Shown here piece after piece: positions 8,836 to 18,216 of a stretch of 64,000 bases of DNA. How positions within the stretch are numbered: the first letter of the stretch is position 1; each line of letters begins with the position of its first letter. Source of the stretch: Colimorpha sp045639845 (lineage in GTDB: Bacteria > Bacteroidota > Bacteroidia > Bacteroidales > P3); NCBI GenBank assembly GCA_045639845.1, contig JAZUDW010000107.1:1-64000 (forward strand), given 5' to 3'. The notes beneath the pieces are model-generated. The model did not search any database and was not told where the DNA came from. It was given only the letters and a program-made list of their open reading frames with translations. The position numbers were made by a program, and so were the translations under genes.

Positions 8836-9720
8836 TTAGTATTCCCACATATCCGATTCGATATCGGCAATCTTGTTCTCAATATTCTGAGATTCCAAGA
8901 TAGCATCGGTACCAGTGAGGTAAGAGGAGATACTTCGATTGAAGGTGTTGGACTCACGATATACAAAACTATCGAAGTAACGGCTGATGAAGATGTCATC
9001 GTAGGTACGCTGAACAGCAATATTGTGCTCATCGTAAGCGTTGGCCTTTACAAGGATGTTGCGTACACGCATATCATCCATGGGTACCCAGAACATCTCA
9101 ACAGGTTCGCACATACGCTCACCATCACGTTCACGACAATAGTTGTAAACAAGGGTAAGACCAGTGATACGCACTTTCTGACGGGTATCCTGTTTGTCGA
9201 TATACCAGAACTCTTTCAAACGAGCTTGGAACACATCTTCAGGACGGAACTCTTCAGTAAGAATGGTATCGCGACCTTCCAACTCATCACCATACTCATC
9301 ATATTCAGGAATATGATAAGCATAAGTACGATTGAGCTGCTGAGCCAAAGTCTCATAATCTTTAGGGATAATAAGATCATCATTTTCATACACCTCGATG
9401 TCGCCGTTTTGCAAGGCATTCATGATGCAATTGGTGAGGTTGATACGATCTTGGGTATTCTTGGTTTGATCCGTGGGAAAATAGAAGAACTGGTTGAACT
9501 TCTCGCGGAAATCAATAGTACGCCAAATGGAAGTTGACCACACCACATCAATCTCGCGAAGGAAAGCATAGGGCATAGCACGCTTTTCTTTAGTGAGCGT
9601 CTTTGCGTAGAAGTGGTTGAAGTTATGCTCATCCTCAGCATCGATGGCGCTTTGGGCACGGAGGCTGCAAAAACCAGCCATAAAGATGAACAATCCTAAA
9701 CAAAACAGTGCCTTTTTCAT
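8836..9720 (-). CDS. gldN: GldN/PorN, T9SS ring component
   Basis: Periplasmic T9SS subunit that complexes with GldK. The start is taken at 9720 (MKKALFCLGLFIFMAGF), which gives a standard signal peptide ending near SLRAQS; an upstream ATG at 9747 would add nine residues before it. About 294 residues, normal for GldN. Domain-wide conservation with family hallmarks LREIDVVWSTSIWRTIDF and ISSYLTGTDAILES. It follows gldM by 73 nt in the order gldL-gldM-gldN seen across Bacteroidota, and is followed by a terminator-like hairpin and a second copy. Confidence 0.93.
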   Translation of the reverse strand: MKKALFCLGLFIFMAGFCSLRAQSAIDAEDEHNFNHFYAKTLTKEKRAMPYAFLREIDVVWSTSIWRTIDFREKFNQFFYFPTDQTKNTQDRINLTNCIMNALQNGDIEVYENDDLIIPKDYETLAQQLNRTYAYHIPEYDEYGDELEGRDTILTEEFRPEDVFQARLKEFWYIDKQDTRQKVRITGLTLVYNYCRERDGERMCEPVEMFWVPMDDMRVRNILVKANAYDEHNIAVQRTYDDIFISRYFDSFVYRESNTFNRSISSYLTGTDAILESQNIENKIADIESDMWEY

Positions 9721-9793
9721 ATTAGTGAATTTTAAAGTTTTCGTCAATCTAATTGTTGCTTACTTCAAATGAGATGTAACGTGATTAAAAAAT

Positions 9794-11461
9794 TTACTTC
9801 AAGCGGAAGGTTGCGTCAAGTGTATGGGTAGCACCATCGGGGGTCTTAACAGTTACATCGGTGATGTAAATTTTCTGACCACGACGTGCATTGTTGATAC
9901 GGCTGATCATCTCAGGAGTGAGACGGTTACCATTACCCGTGATATCGAGAGCACCAGAACCTTGAACGTTGAAGGTGAAGGAGGAAATCTTCAGAGCAGG
10001 AATCTGGAAGTCGAAATCTTCCATCACAGCACGAAGAGTACCAGTAGAGGTAAGCTCTGCCTTGGTAACATTGTCACCAGTCTTGAAGTTGCCGACTTTC
10101 AATACAGGTTTAGGAATCTTCTTCACGCGGAGTTCTTTGGTTCCCATAGGACGCGAAGTCTTACCATCGGTCTTTGCAGAAACCTGAAGCTGAATCTTAC
10201 CGATCTTCGAAGCACGAATGATGTAGTCACCATCCTTGCCAGCAGGATCTTTGGAGATGGTAGCACCACCAGCAATGGTAGGAGTAACGTCACGAGACGA
10301 AACACCGGGAACACCGATGGAGACGGGATTATCAATACCGGCATATACTACATTCATCTTAGTAAGAGAAACAACGGCAACGGGCTCAGCAACGAAATAT
10401 TCTGCTTGGAAAGGATATTCACGAGCTTCACTGTTGTCTTTCTTCACATAAATCTTACCATTGAGTTTCTTTGCACCAAGAGCAGTAGCGCCAGCACTAT
10501 AGTGAACAACACTATCACCACTGAGCTCCTGACCATTGACATTTACCTTCAAGCTGGCTTTCGAATCGTAAGCACCAACGAAGATGTCTGCTTCATACTT
10601 ACCACCCTGAATGATATAGGTAGATTTAGGAATAAGGAGAGCCTGTACGTGGTCGAACTTAAAGTCGTCGGCACTGATCTGAGCAAAGAGGCTGTTAACA
10701 GCATCGAACTCAGCATTCATCACTTCGGCTTTGAGACGAGAGAGAACCACGAGGTCGGACACAGCAATAGTACGGTTGAAGTTGAGATACTCCCAATCAA
10801 CCATCTGACCAGCATGCTCACTGAACACTTTGTCTTCAACATTCAAACCAATTTGAATATTAGAAGAGTCTGCACCCAGAACACGCTTCAGCTCTTTCTT
10901 AAAGTTGATGATTTTCTCTTTGATTTGAACAGCTTTGCCATCGGGGATATCACCAGTACCGAAGAAATAGTTGGTACCATTATCAGTGTTATCCATTTTT
11001 TCGATAATAGCAAGACCACCAATATTCAAAGCTTCTTTAATACTATCATAAATAGGAGCTCCCGATCCATCAACCAAGGAAATCTTACGGGTAACAGGCT
11101 TAGCACCTTCCTCACCGTGGATCTCAACTGTAGCCACAGGCTGCATGATAGAAATAAACTCGTAACGAGCACTATCAATCGTACCTTTAAGATCATCAGC
11201 AAGTTTCTGAACCTGTTGAGCTTTATTCCACTGGTCCTGAACCTTCTCGGGATTATTTACATAAGCAGCCTGGAAACGGCTGTAGGAGTCGTCAAGTTTG
11301 GTAGCAATGTTCTGGTTTGACTTATTCATGGCGTCACCAACGGTAACGAAACCTTGCAAGATCTCGGCCGAAACGTTGAGCGCCAAGAGTGCTGTATAAA
11401 CCAGGTACATCATACCGATCATTTTTTGTCGCGGAGTCTCCGGACAGTTAGTAGCACCCAT
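9794..11461 (-). CDS. gldM: GldM/PorM, T9SS motor and periplasmic shaft
   Basis: 555 residues. The N-terminus MGATNCPETPRQKMIGMMYL...LLALNVSAEIL holds the single transmembrane helix (about residues 14-33) that packs inside the GldL pentamer; the rest is the long periplasmic shaft of stacked beta domains (D1-D4) that reaches GldK/GldN. With GldL it converts proton motive force to rotation and powers secretion. Length and the C-terminal domain ending DATFRLK fit the family (~515-560 residues). Start ATG at 11461 is 64 nt after gldL. The long opposite-strand ORF is a shadow. Confidence 0.95.
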   Translation of the reverse strand: MGATNCPETPRQKMIGMMYLVYTALLALNVSAEILQGFVTVGDAMNKSNQNIATKLDDSYSRFQAAYVNNPEKVQDQWNKAQQVQKLADDLKGTIDSARYEFISIMQPVATVEIHGEEGAKPVTRKISLVDGSGAPIYDSIKEALNIGGLAIIEKMDNTDNGTNYFFGTGDIPDGKAVQIKEKIINFKKELKRVLGADSSNIQIGLNVEDKVFSEHAGQMVDWEYLNFNRTIAVSDLVVLSRLKAEVMNAEFDAVNSLFAQISADDFKFDHVQALLIPKSTYIIQGGKYEADIFVGAYDSKASLKVNVNGQELSGDSVVHYSAGATALGAKKLNGKIYVKKDNSEAREYPFQAEYFVAEPVAVVSLTKMNVVYAGIDNPVSIGVPGVSSRDVTPTIAGGATISKDPAGKDGDYIIRASKIGKIQLQVSAKTDGKTSRPMGTKELRVKKIPKPVLKVGNFKTGDNVTKAELTSTGTLRAVMEDFDFQIPALKISSFTFNVQGSGALDITGNGNRLTPEMISRINNARRGQKIYITDVTVKTPDGATHTLDATFRLK

Positions 11462-11525
11462 ATTCTATCTCTTTTATTTCGTTCTTAAATCAGTGTATTT
11501 ATTCTAAACGTTACTGTATGCAAAA

Positions 11526-12464
11526 TTAAACTCTGGTATGCATAGCAGCAAGCATGTTGCCATAAACATTGTTGAGCTCAGAAACCTTGCGGGTGAGTGC
11601 ATCAACCTGCTCTTTGTATTTCAACACGCCTTCGGCAGAATCAGCGAAGTTAACAACCATGTTCTGGATACGCTCCTGAACTTCTTTGGTAGCTTCAATC
11701 TGAGAGGTAGAATTCTGAATTTGGATCTCATACATTGCATTGATAGAAGAGAGGCTGGTAGCCATCTTCTTGAGCTCGTCGAGATAAGAAGCATCACCTT
11801 TCTGGAGAGTCTGAGCGGTCTCTTTATAAATATTAGAAAGAGTAGAAACAGCAGCGGTAGCCTCTTTAAGACTCTCACTGTATCCAGCAGAAAGATTGAT
11901 ATCGCCATTCATAGACTCAGTAGTACGCTTGTAAGCTTTGGAAAGCTCGTCGGCAGCCTGAGCAGCATTGTCCATACCCGAAACGAATTTGTCGGTAGCA
12001 GCAACAGCAGTGGACATATTATTCAAAGAAGAAGCAGAATCGGCAAGGTTCTGCATACCTTTACCAAGACGCTCAATGAGTTCAGGACCGATATGAGCCT
12101 CGTCGAGCATCTTATCTAGTTGCTGACTAACAGGATCGCCAGCCACAACAGATACAGCACCCTGCTGTCCACGAGCGCCACCAGCAACGTGTGCGGGTTT
12201 ATTTTCATCATCTTCGCCATGCATACCAGCCAACTCGGGGAAGATAAGACTCCAATCATACTCTACGTGGAGAGGCTCAAAAGCAGAGAGGAAGAAAATA
12301 ATAGCCTCAATACCCATACCAATGATGAGCATGAGCACAGCACCAGGCCAGTGGTTAATTTTGAAAAGAGCACCAACGATAACAACAGAAGCACCCCATC
12401 CATAAAGTTTGGACATGAAATTCTTATAGCGCTTGCTTCGAACTAAATTGTCAATAAAACTCAT
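11526..12464 (-). CDS. gldL: GldL/PorL, T9SS inner-membrane motor stator
   Basis: 312 residues. Two N-terminal transmembrane helices, about residues 22-34 and 41-62; Glu53 sits inside helix 2 (GMGIEAIIFF) and corresponds to the membrane glutamate implicated in proton use by GldL. The segment KINHWPGA between them is characteristic. The remainder is a cytoplasmic, helix- and coiled-coil-rich domain (residues ~110-305), as in the family. First intact gene of gldL-gldM-gldN-gldN2; a TATATTTG box lies 308 nt upstream and an interrupted small ORF is in between. Confidence 0.95.
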   Translation of the reverse strand: MSFIDNLVRSKRYKNFMSKLYGWGASVVIVGALFKINHWPGAVLMLIIGMGIEAIIFFLSAFEPLHVEYDWSLIFPELAGMHGEDDENKPAHVAGGARGQQGAVSVVAGDPVSQQLDKMLDEAHIGPELIERLGKGMQNLADSASSLNNMSTAVAATDKFVSGMDNAAQAADELSKAYKRTTESMNGDINLSAGYSESLKEATAAVSTLSNIYKETAQTLQKGDASYLDELKKMATSLSSINAMYEIQIQNSTSQIEATKEVQERIQNMVVNFADSAEGVLKYKEQVDALTRKVSELNNVYGNMLAAMHTRV

Positions 12465-12506
12465 AATGTTTTTTCTTTTTAAAGTTACTTACTTATTAAT
12501 TATTTT

Positions 12507-12721
12507 TCAAATGTTTTTCTTTTCAGAAAGGTTTGCAATAATCGATAGGATAAAATCAAGACTGAAAAATACCATTATAGTTATTACAACCCAAGTGGCA
12601 CCGACGATATGATAATGGAGGAAACCGAATCAGCTACAACAAGAACCGCACACATGGCATAGATTGCATTCAAAAGAATACAAGACCTGCTGTTCTCAAG
12701 TATTTCGTCCATTACATTCAT
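12507..12721 (-). pseudogene. Small membrane-protein ORF with apparent frameshift
   Basis: From the ATG at 12721 the frame reads MNVMDEILENSRSCILLNAI then YAMCAVLVVADS, a hydrophobic helix, before losing coding character. In the frame offset by two bases the sequence continues as GFLHYHIVGATW then VVITIMVFFSLDFILS and IIANLSEKKNI, a second strongly hydrophobic helix, to the TGA at 12507-12509. Joined across the GGTTTCC area this gives about 71 residues with two membrane helices. Either a broken gene or a sequence error. No family recognised. It would be the first ORF behind the TATATTTG box. Confidence 0.4.
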
Positions 12722-12771
12722 AATTCATACTTATGTGCCTACTAAATTTTTGTAGTTTTATAATGAGGAGA

Positions 12772-12779
12772 CAAATATA
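12772..12779 (-). promoter_or_regulatory. Promoter -7 box for gldL operon
   Basis: TATATTTG on the minus strand matches the Bacteroidota -7 consensus TAnnTTTG. No clear -33 TTG is seen at the usual spacing, so support is moderate. Confidence 0.45.
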
Positions 12780-12956
12780 CTCCCTAATCATTATTTATTG
12801 ACCGATTCACTCTTTGTTTATGATGGCAGCCTTGGACTTTATATCCCAAGGCCACCACCATGATCACAATATTTCAAATTCTATCACTAATTATCGTACA
12901 AATATTACTATCTCCTTGACTTTGCTAAAACTACAAACAAAGTCTATTCGTAAATA

Positions 12957-14318
12957 TTAGCGAGCCACGTTAGAAGCGGTTTTAAGGTTATCACCTTTTA
13001 CACGACCAAGGTAAGGCTGAACGCAACGGAAACCGATATAGCATTTAGCAGTATCTTGATACTCATAAGAACGGGTCTGAACCTGGATGAAATACTTCTG
13101 GTCTTTCCAAGAACCGCCACGTACCACTTTAAGTTTCATAGCGGGAGCATCATCGTCTGCTGCATTATACTCATAAACGGGCTGCATTGCATTGGCCACG
13201 ATGTATGTAGCATCGCTATAGCTATCAAGACACCACTCAGAGACATTACCTGCCATGTCATACAAACCATAATCGTTGGGTGCATAGTGGCCAACCATAA
13301 GTGTCTTCACACCACCGTCGTCGTCGTATGCACCACGGAGAGGTTCGTAGTTAGCCAAGAAGCAACCATTAGGATTGCGAACATAGGGACCGCCCCAAGG
13401 ATAGCTTTCACCCTGCATACCACCACGAGCAGCAAACTCCCATTCAGCTTCGGTAGGAAGACGGAAATCGTTCATCTGAACATAGTCGATGCTCTCCAAG
13501 TATTGGTTGAGATAGTTGGAACGCCATACGCAGAAAGCCTTGGCTTGAACCCAACTTATACCAACAACAGGATAGTTATCATAAGCAGGAGAGGTGAAAT
13601 ACATGCGAGTGAAGTCCTCATTCATGCTATAGGTGTAGTCATGAACCCAGCACAAAGTATCAGGATACACATTAACGACCTCTTTCTTGATCATGCTAGA
13701 ACGATTATTCAAACCTTTAGGACGGTTTGCAAACATCGTACCTTTGTGTTCTTCTCTTACAGTGGTGGCACCTTCTTTCATAGACGACTCACGGTAATCG
13801 ATCCAATAATACTCATAGTTGAGCTTAGCAGGGTCGATAACGCGGCGACGATAGTAACGATCACGTTCTGCAAGATAAAGATCTTCGAGAGCTTCACGGT
13901 ATTCTTGCTCATCCCAACGTATTTTCTCTTTCTTGTTGAGGATGGGAGGATCGATAGGCTCACCATATTCGTCTTCTTCGATCAAGAAACCATCGATACC
14001 AGCTTCGCCAAGCATGCGACGAGCAATCGAGTCAATAACGAAATTCACAAACTGACGATATTCGTTGTTGGTGATTTCGGTCTCGTCCATAAAATACGAG
14101 CTGACCTGCATGGTACGAGGTTGGACAGGCTGTCCATAGGTAGCATTCTGAGCACCTGCACCCATGTGGAAGTTTCCCTGATCCACAAACACCATACCCT
14201 TAAGATCGATGTCTTCGAAATAAGGACGCCCCTGAACGCCGACAAGTTCACCTTTGTCAGCACTACCGCAGCTCCAAAGCATCACTACGGTTGCGAGTAA
14301 TAAAAAGACCTTTTTCAT
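12957..14318 (-). CDS. gldK: GldK/PorK, T9SS outer-membrane lipoprotein
   Basis: 453 residues. Signal peptide II with lipobox LWSC (lipidated Cys17). The mature part carries a formylglycine-generating-enzyme-like (FGE/SUMF1) fold: FRLPTEAEWEFAARGG, YDMAGNVSEWCLDSY, VVRGGSWKDQ and GFRCVQ are the family landmarks; in GldK the fold is structural, not known to be catalytic. It forms the ring with GldN under the outer membrane. Directly downstream of porP (113 nt). Confidence 0.95.
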   Translation of the reverse strand: MKKVFLLLATVVMLWSCGSADKGELVGVQGRPYFEDIDLKGMVFVDQGNFHMGAGAQNATYGQPVQPRTMQVSSYFMDETEITNNEYRQFVNFVIDSIARRMLGEAGIDGFLIEEDEYGEPIDPPILNKKEKIRWDEQEYREALEDLYLAERDRYYRRRVIDPAKLNYEYYWIDYRESSMKEGATTVREEHKGTMFANRPKGLNNRSSMIKKEVVNVYPDTLCWVHDYTYSMNEDFTRMYFTSPAYDNYPVVGISWVQAKAFCVWRSNYLNQYLESIDYVQMNDFRLPTEAEWEFAARGGMQGESYPWGGPYVRNPNGCFLANYEPLRGAYDDDGGVKTLMVGHYAPNDYGLYDMAGNVSEWCLDSYSDATYIVANAMQPVYEYNAADDDAPAMKLKVVRGGSWKDQKYFIQVQTRSYEYQDTAKCYIGFRCVQPYLGRVKGDNLKTASNVAR

Positions 14319-14431
14319 ATAGTTATTTTTTTTCGTTTCTATATTAAATATGTATTAATAATTGGCCAGACAATAAGTAACCATCAATTATTATTTCCTT
14401 ATTGTACGCATAATCTCGAAAAAAGTTCCAA

Positions 14432-15451
14432 TTACCAATCAACAAATCGAGTATTTGCGCCAACAGTAGGCATTTTTGGAGGTATGACAACTTTGAAACA
14501 ATAGCGCAGGTAAACCTCCAACGAACCATTACTCAAGCCTTCTTTATAACCACCAAGCTGAGAAGTAGTCATATCGTAGGAGATGCCAAGATTCAGATTC
14601 TGCCAGTTCACACCAGCCATGAAAGCAATAGCATCCTGAAAACGATAGGACACGCCACCCCATACCAGATTCTCGTAGGCGAGCAAGCACGAAAGATCGA
14701 TCTGCATGGTTTTCAGACTTGCCATCTTAAAAAGAGCAGAAGGACGAAGCTGGAACGAAGGATTGGCAGGAAGGTAATAAGAATAGCCGCCACCCAGCAT
14801 AAGCAATCGAGCATTCTGTCGATGCAGCACCTTACTCTTCGAGGCCAGTAAATTCTTTACAGAAGCGCTGAGCCAATAAGAGCCAGGCACTTGGTAGTAT
14901 AAACCAGTAGAAGCATCAATCAAATAATCGGAAGCTGCAGCGCCTGATAGCATAGGGTCACCAGCCGACTGAACAGGATCTAGATAATTGCCAGTGAAAT
15001 CATCGGAACCGACAAGGTTTTGATATTGAAGTGTGCTATTGAAGAAATTAACTTCGGCACCAGCAGCCAAGTTACCAGGGCCCCAAAAAATGCGGAAAGC
15101 ATAATCCAACGAAGCATAGAGAGCATCATTGTAGCCGAGTTTGTCATTAAACACGGTGAAGCCAAGACCACCATGGAGTGCTTTCACGGGTGAGTCAAAG
15201 GTAAACAAATAGTCGGTAGGAGTGCTTCCGGCATCGATACCTGGTGCTGGCGAGTCTAAATTCAACCCCAACCATTGGTTGCGATACATCACCGAAGCGC
15301 AAATAGAGCCCGAGCTACCAGCGTAACCAGGGTTGAAGGAAAGGCGGTTAAACATATACTGAGTAAACTGCGTTTCCATCTGCGCCATGCCAGCACATGA
15401 AAATCCCATTATCATAAGAAATGATATGATTTTATTTAGTCTGATTTTCAT
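14432..15451 (-). CDS. porP: PorP/SprF family T9SS outer-membrane protein
   Basis: 339 residues with signal peptide ending at GMAQ. Starts the mature protein with METQFTQYMFNRLSFNPGYAGS, the hallmark of PorP/SprF. The rest is a series of amphipathic strands predicted to form a beta-barrel in the outer membrane. In P. gingivalis, porP precedes porK-L-M-N, the same order as here, so this is likely the porP orthologue rather than one of the cargo-linked SprF paralogues. A TATCTTTG promoter box lies about 100 nt upstream. Confidence 0.92.
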   Translation of the reverse strand: MKIRLNKIISFLMIMGFSCAGMAQMETQFTQYMFNRLSFNPGYAGSSGSICASVMYRNQWLGLNLDSPAPGIDAGSTPTDYLFTFDSPVKALHGGLGFTVFNDKLGYNDALYASLDYAFRIFWGPGNLAAGAEVNFFNSTLQYQNLVGSDDFTGNYLDPVQSAGDPMLSGAAASDYLIDASTGLYYQVPGSYWLSASVKNLLASKSKVLHRQNARLLMLGGGYSYYLPANPSFQLRPSALFKMASLKTMQIDLSCLLAYENLVWGGVSYRFQDAIAFMAGVNWQNLNLGISYDMTTSQLGGYKEGLSNGSLEVYLRYCFKVVIPPKMPTVGANTRFVDW

Positions 15452-15553
15452 GTTTCAGTATTATATTAATATTAATAACAAATTTATTTTCAACTACAAA
15501 AACTCTAAACCCACTCGACATTTATGGAAAATGACAAAGTGTGTTTAGACTTG

Positions 15554-15561
15554 CAAAGATA
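15554..15561 (-). promoter_or_regulatory. Promoter -7 box for porP-gldK
   Basis: TATCTTTG on the minus strand, 103 nt upstream of the porP ATG and in a long AT-rich leader; fits TAnnTTTG. Confidence 0.6.
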
Positions 15562-15687
15562 GCAAGAAATCTTTATGTAGTCCTTTTTTTTTGCGACTTT
15601 TTTGAAAAAAAGTTTTCAATAGATTGATATTCATCAAAATGAAGTCCAAAGAACTCCAAACCGCTATTTAATGTTAAAAAGCATTGA

Positions 15688-16632
15688 TTATTTAGCCTCA
15701 ATCAACGTACTTTGGGGGCACACAGACAGCAATGACTGTTGAACCAAAACAGCTCTCTTTTCCCTCATCGAAAGCGGTAGGCGAACTCTCACTTTGGTTG
15801 TTCCCGGATTCATCTCAATCTCGGCAATATCATGATACTGGAGGGGCAATTTTGATATTACTTTCTGTGCATCGCTACGCGTATTAGCCTCGCAAAGAAT
15901 CAGGTCGTAAAGCGGTGGCATATTGGCCGAGGAAGATGTTTGAGTAGGAGCAGTTTGTGCATCAGCATTTCCAGTGCTATTACTCGACGAACTCGAATTT
16001 TTAGGAGCAGAGCCCCCACTCTTTTCAGGCTGCGTTTTTTCATTCAAAACGCCACTTGATCGATCGGGATTTTTGGCGTGGCGAGCATCATCACCACCAG
16101 CATCGGATTGGGCTAACGGTAGAGGCGGTGTCAGTAAAGAAGAGTTATAGGCACTATTTGTTACAGAACGCGTTACCGGGAGCGTCCCTACAAAGGCAAG
16201 AAAATCTCCATTTTCCATCAACGACTTCAACTCATCTTGTCGTTCCCAAAAAGAACTATAACGCTGAGGAAGAACCTGAACGGTAACAACATGTGAAGTG
16301 ATTCCGATATTCTTGGCTGCTTTACGTGTCATATCCAAGACACCAGCTTTCGGGCATCGGTCATTCACTTTCACAATAACTTGCTTACCGTTGGTAGGGT
16401 TGGTTACAAGAAGAAGAGTGCCTAATTTCAATGATTTGTGAGCGGCAGTGTAAAGATTCTGGTTAAACACTTCACCACTCGATGTCTTTCGGCCCACAAA
16501 CCTATCGCTGTAGAATGTTGCCTTCATCTTATGGGGAGTAAGCGTATCACTCGAAGAGATACCTTGAGCCCATACAGACAACGAACTCAACAGCAACACA
16601 GCTATCATAATGAGTCGATTTTTCATAGGCAT
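15688..16632 (-). CDS. RlpA-like double-psi beta-barrel protein
   Basis: 314 residues, signal peptide ending at VWAQ. Residues ~30-120 form a RlpA double-psi beta-barrel: KMKATFYSDRFVGRKTSSG, AAHKSLKLGTLLLVTNP and VKVNDRCP, with the family's conserved Asp in VNDR. RlpA is a septal-ring lytic transglycosylase acting on denuded peptidoglycan in Pseudomonas; whether this one is catalytic is unknown. A Ser/Asn-rich linker (~180-225) leads to a ~75-residue C-terminal domain resembling a SPOR-like fold in size and pattern, though I cannot confirm it. Last gene of the kdsC/hldD cluster, 89 nt after kdsC. Confidence 0.82.
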   Translation of the reverse strand: MPMKNRLIMIAVLLLSSLSVWAQGISSSDTLTPHKMKATFYSDRFVGRKTSSGEVFNQNLYTAAHKSLKLGTLLLVTNPTNGKQVIVKVNDRCPKAGVLDMTRKAAKNIGITSHVVTVQVLPQRYSSFWERQDELKSLMENGDFLAFVGTLPVTRSVTNSAYNSSLLTPPLPLAQSDAGGDDARHAKNPDRSSGVLNEKTQPEKSGGSAPKNSSSSSNSTGNADAQTAPTQTSSSANMPPLYDLILCEANTRSDAQKVISKLPLQYHDIAEIEMNPGTTKVRVRLPLSMREKRAVLVQQSLLSVCPQSTLIEAK

Positions 16633-16721
16633 TGATATTAGTTAAACATAATGGCAGGCACCACAATAAGAAAACGACACCCACCGTGAATTATTCAATA
16701 ATTAACGGGCACGCTGTTCCT

Positions 16722-17240
16722 TTACCAGTTGACCGCATCAGGCGCGAACCACTTACCATGTAGTCTCAACACCTGCTCTATGATATCTCTCACACAGCCA
16801 CGCCCACCCGGATACAAAGAGACGTAATCAGCCACCTGCTTCACCTCTTCTACCGCATCAGCTGGGCAAGTGGCCACTCCGCAATTTTGCAACATCTCAT
16901 AATCTGGGATATCATCGCCCATCACAACCACCTGACACTGTAACAGATTATTATCTTCAAGAAATTTATTGTACGTATCAATCTTACGGGAGCATCCCAT
17001 GTAACATTGGGAAACACCCAGCGCCGACATCCGATTGGCTATACTCTGCGAAGTGGCACCCGAGATACAGGCCACAATATACCCCTTCTTTACAGCATAT
17101 TGTATAGCGTAACCGTCTTTCACATTACCACTGCGAATCGTCTCACCATTATAGAGAGTCCAAACACTTCCATCAGTCATTACGCCGTCGAAGTCAAACA
17201 CAAAAGCCTTAATTTCGTTCAATTTTGCCTTATAGTTCAT
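16722..17240 (-). CDS. kdsC: KdsC-like 3-deoxy-D-manno-octulosonate 8-phosphate phosphatase
   Basis: 172-residue cap-less HAD phosphatase. Motif I FDFDGVMTDG gives nucleophile Asp16 and Asp18; motif II is ACISGA; motif IV is GDDIPDYEML. The size and the DG.T.R.....DGY.I...... pattern match KdsC, which removes phosphate from Kdo-8-P in the cytoplasm to make Kdo for lipid A inner core; related N-acylneuraminate-9-phosphate phosphatases are the main alternative. It is 10 nt downstream of hldD, another lipopolysaccharide-core gene, which supports the call. Confidence 0.88.
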   Translation of the reverse strand: MNYKAKLNEIKAFVFDFDGVMTDGSVWTLYNGETIRSGNVKDGYAIQYAVKKGYIVACISGATSQSIANRMSALGVSQCYMGCSRKIDTYNKFLEDNNLLQCQVVVMGDDIPDYEMLQNCGVATCPADAVEEVKQVADYVSLYPGGRGCVRDIIEQVLRLHGKWFAPDAVNW

Positions 17241-17250
17241 AATACCTTAA

Positions 17251-18216
17251 TTATAAAAAACGATGAGGAACCAAGTAATTTTGAACATAGTCAAACACAC
17301 CTTCACGCAACGAGTAGAAAGGAGCCTCATACCCCACCCTACGAAGTTTCGTCATATCAGCCTGGGTATAGTATTGATACTTGTCTCTGATATCCATAGG
17401 CATATCCACGAAATTGATTTTCCTTTCTTTACCCAAGGCATCAAAAGTTGCGTATGCCAATTCTAAGAAAGGCATTGCCTTACCAGTACCCAAATTATAC
17501 AAACCACACTCCGGACGGTGTTCCAATAGAAACATTACCACCTTCACAATATCTTTCACATACACAAAGTCCCTAAGCTGCATACCATCTTCAAAGTCAG
17601 GCCTGTGCGAACGGAACAAATTCATCATCCCATTTTCATTAACCTGTTCAAAAGTATGAAGCACCACAGATGCCATACGTCCTTTATGATATTCATTAGG
17701 GCCATACACATTGAAGAACTTCAATCCTGCCCAGAACGGAGGCTGTTCCACTTGAGAAAGAGCCCACTTGTCAAAATCATTCTTCGAGCGGCCATAGAGA
17801 TTGAGCGGTCTTAAACGATCCACGACCTCGTGACTGTCACAATATCCCAATTCACCTGCGCCATAGGTGGCAGCACTAGAAGCATAGATCATAGGTATCT
17901 GTAAACGGCAACAATGCTGCCACACCATTTGCGAACAGCCAAGATTCAACTCAAGAAACACATTCCAATCCGGCTCGGTCGTATCGCTCCTGGCGCCCAT
18001 ATGCACTATAGCCTCAACTTCGGATCCATGTTGCAACAACCAAGAGTCCAGATCCTTACGATCCACTAGCTGTGCATATTTCTTATGCTTCCAATTATCA
18101 ACCTTGGTTGGTCGATCAAAATCATCAACCAACACCAGATTTTCAACACCATTCTGATTCATCCCGCCAGCTATAGCGCTAGCAATAAAACCAGCAGCAC
18201 CTGTAATAACTATCAT
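17251..18216 (-). CDS. hldD: ADP-L-glycero-D-manno-heptose 6-epimerase
   Basis: 321 residues, extended short-chain dehydrogenase. NADP-binding Rossmann motif TGAAGFIAS at residues 5-13 and active-site Tyr141-x3-Lys145 (LNLYGRSKNDFDKW). The motif F-F-N-V-Y-G-P-N-E-Y-H-K-G-R-M and the downstream F.DG.Q.RDFVYVKDI block are typical of HldD/RfaD, which converts ADP-D-glycero- to ADP-L-glycero-D-manno-heptose for the lipopolysaccharide inner core. Its ATG overlaps the stop of the deacetylase-like gene by 4 nt (ATGA), so they are translationally coupled. Confidence 0.93.
   Translation of the reverse strand: MIVITGAAGFIASAIAGGMNQNGVENLVLVDDFDRPTKVDNWKHKKYAQLVDRKDLDSWLLQHGSEVEAIVHMGARSDTTEPDWNVFLELNLGCSQMVWQHCCRLQIPMIYASSAATYGAGELGYCDSHEVVDRLRPLNLYGRSKNDFDKWALSQVEQPPFWAGLKFFNVYGPNEYHKGRMASVVLHTFEQVNENGMMNLFRSHRPDFEDGMQLRDFVYVKDIVKVVMFLLEHRPECGLYNLGTGKAMPFLELAYATFDALGKERKINFVDMPMDIRDKYQYYTQADMTKLRRVGYEAPFYSLREGVFDYVQNYLVPHRFL

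Larger units (their letters stand above)
12465..12956. other. Unusually long gldK-gldL gap
   Basis: 492 nt separate the gldK stop from the gldL start. The gap holds an apparent frameshifted small membrane ORF (12507-12721), a minus-strand TATATTTG promoter box (12772-12779) and a short stem GCCTTGG/CCAAGGC (12828-12854) without a T-run. It implies that gldL-M-N can be transcribed separately from porP-gldK. Confidence 0.6.

Noticed and set aside
9824..11320. 498-codon plus-strand ORF opposite gldM
   Set aside because: Antisense shadow of a strongly conserved gene; no start signal or family features.
13056..14300. 414-codon plus-strand ORF opposite gldK
   Set aside because: Antisense shadow; GldK is unmistakable on the other strand.
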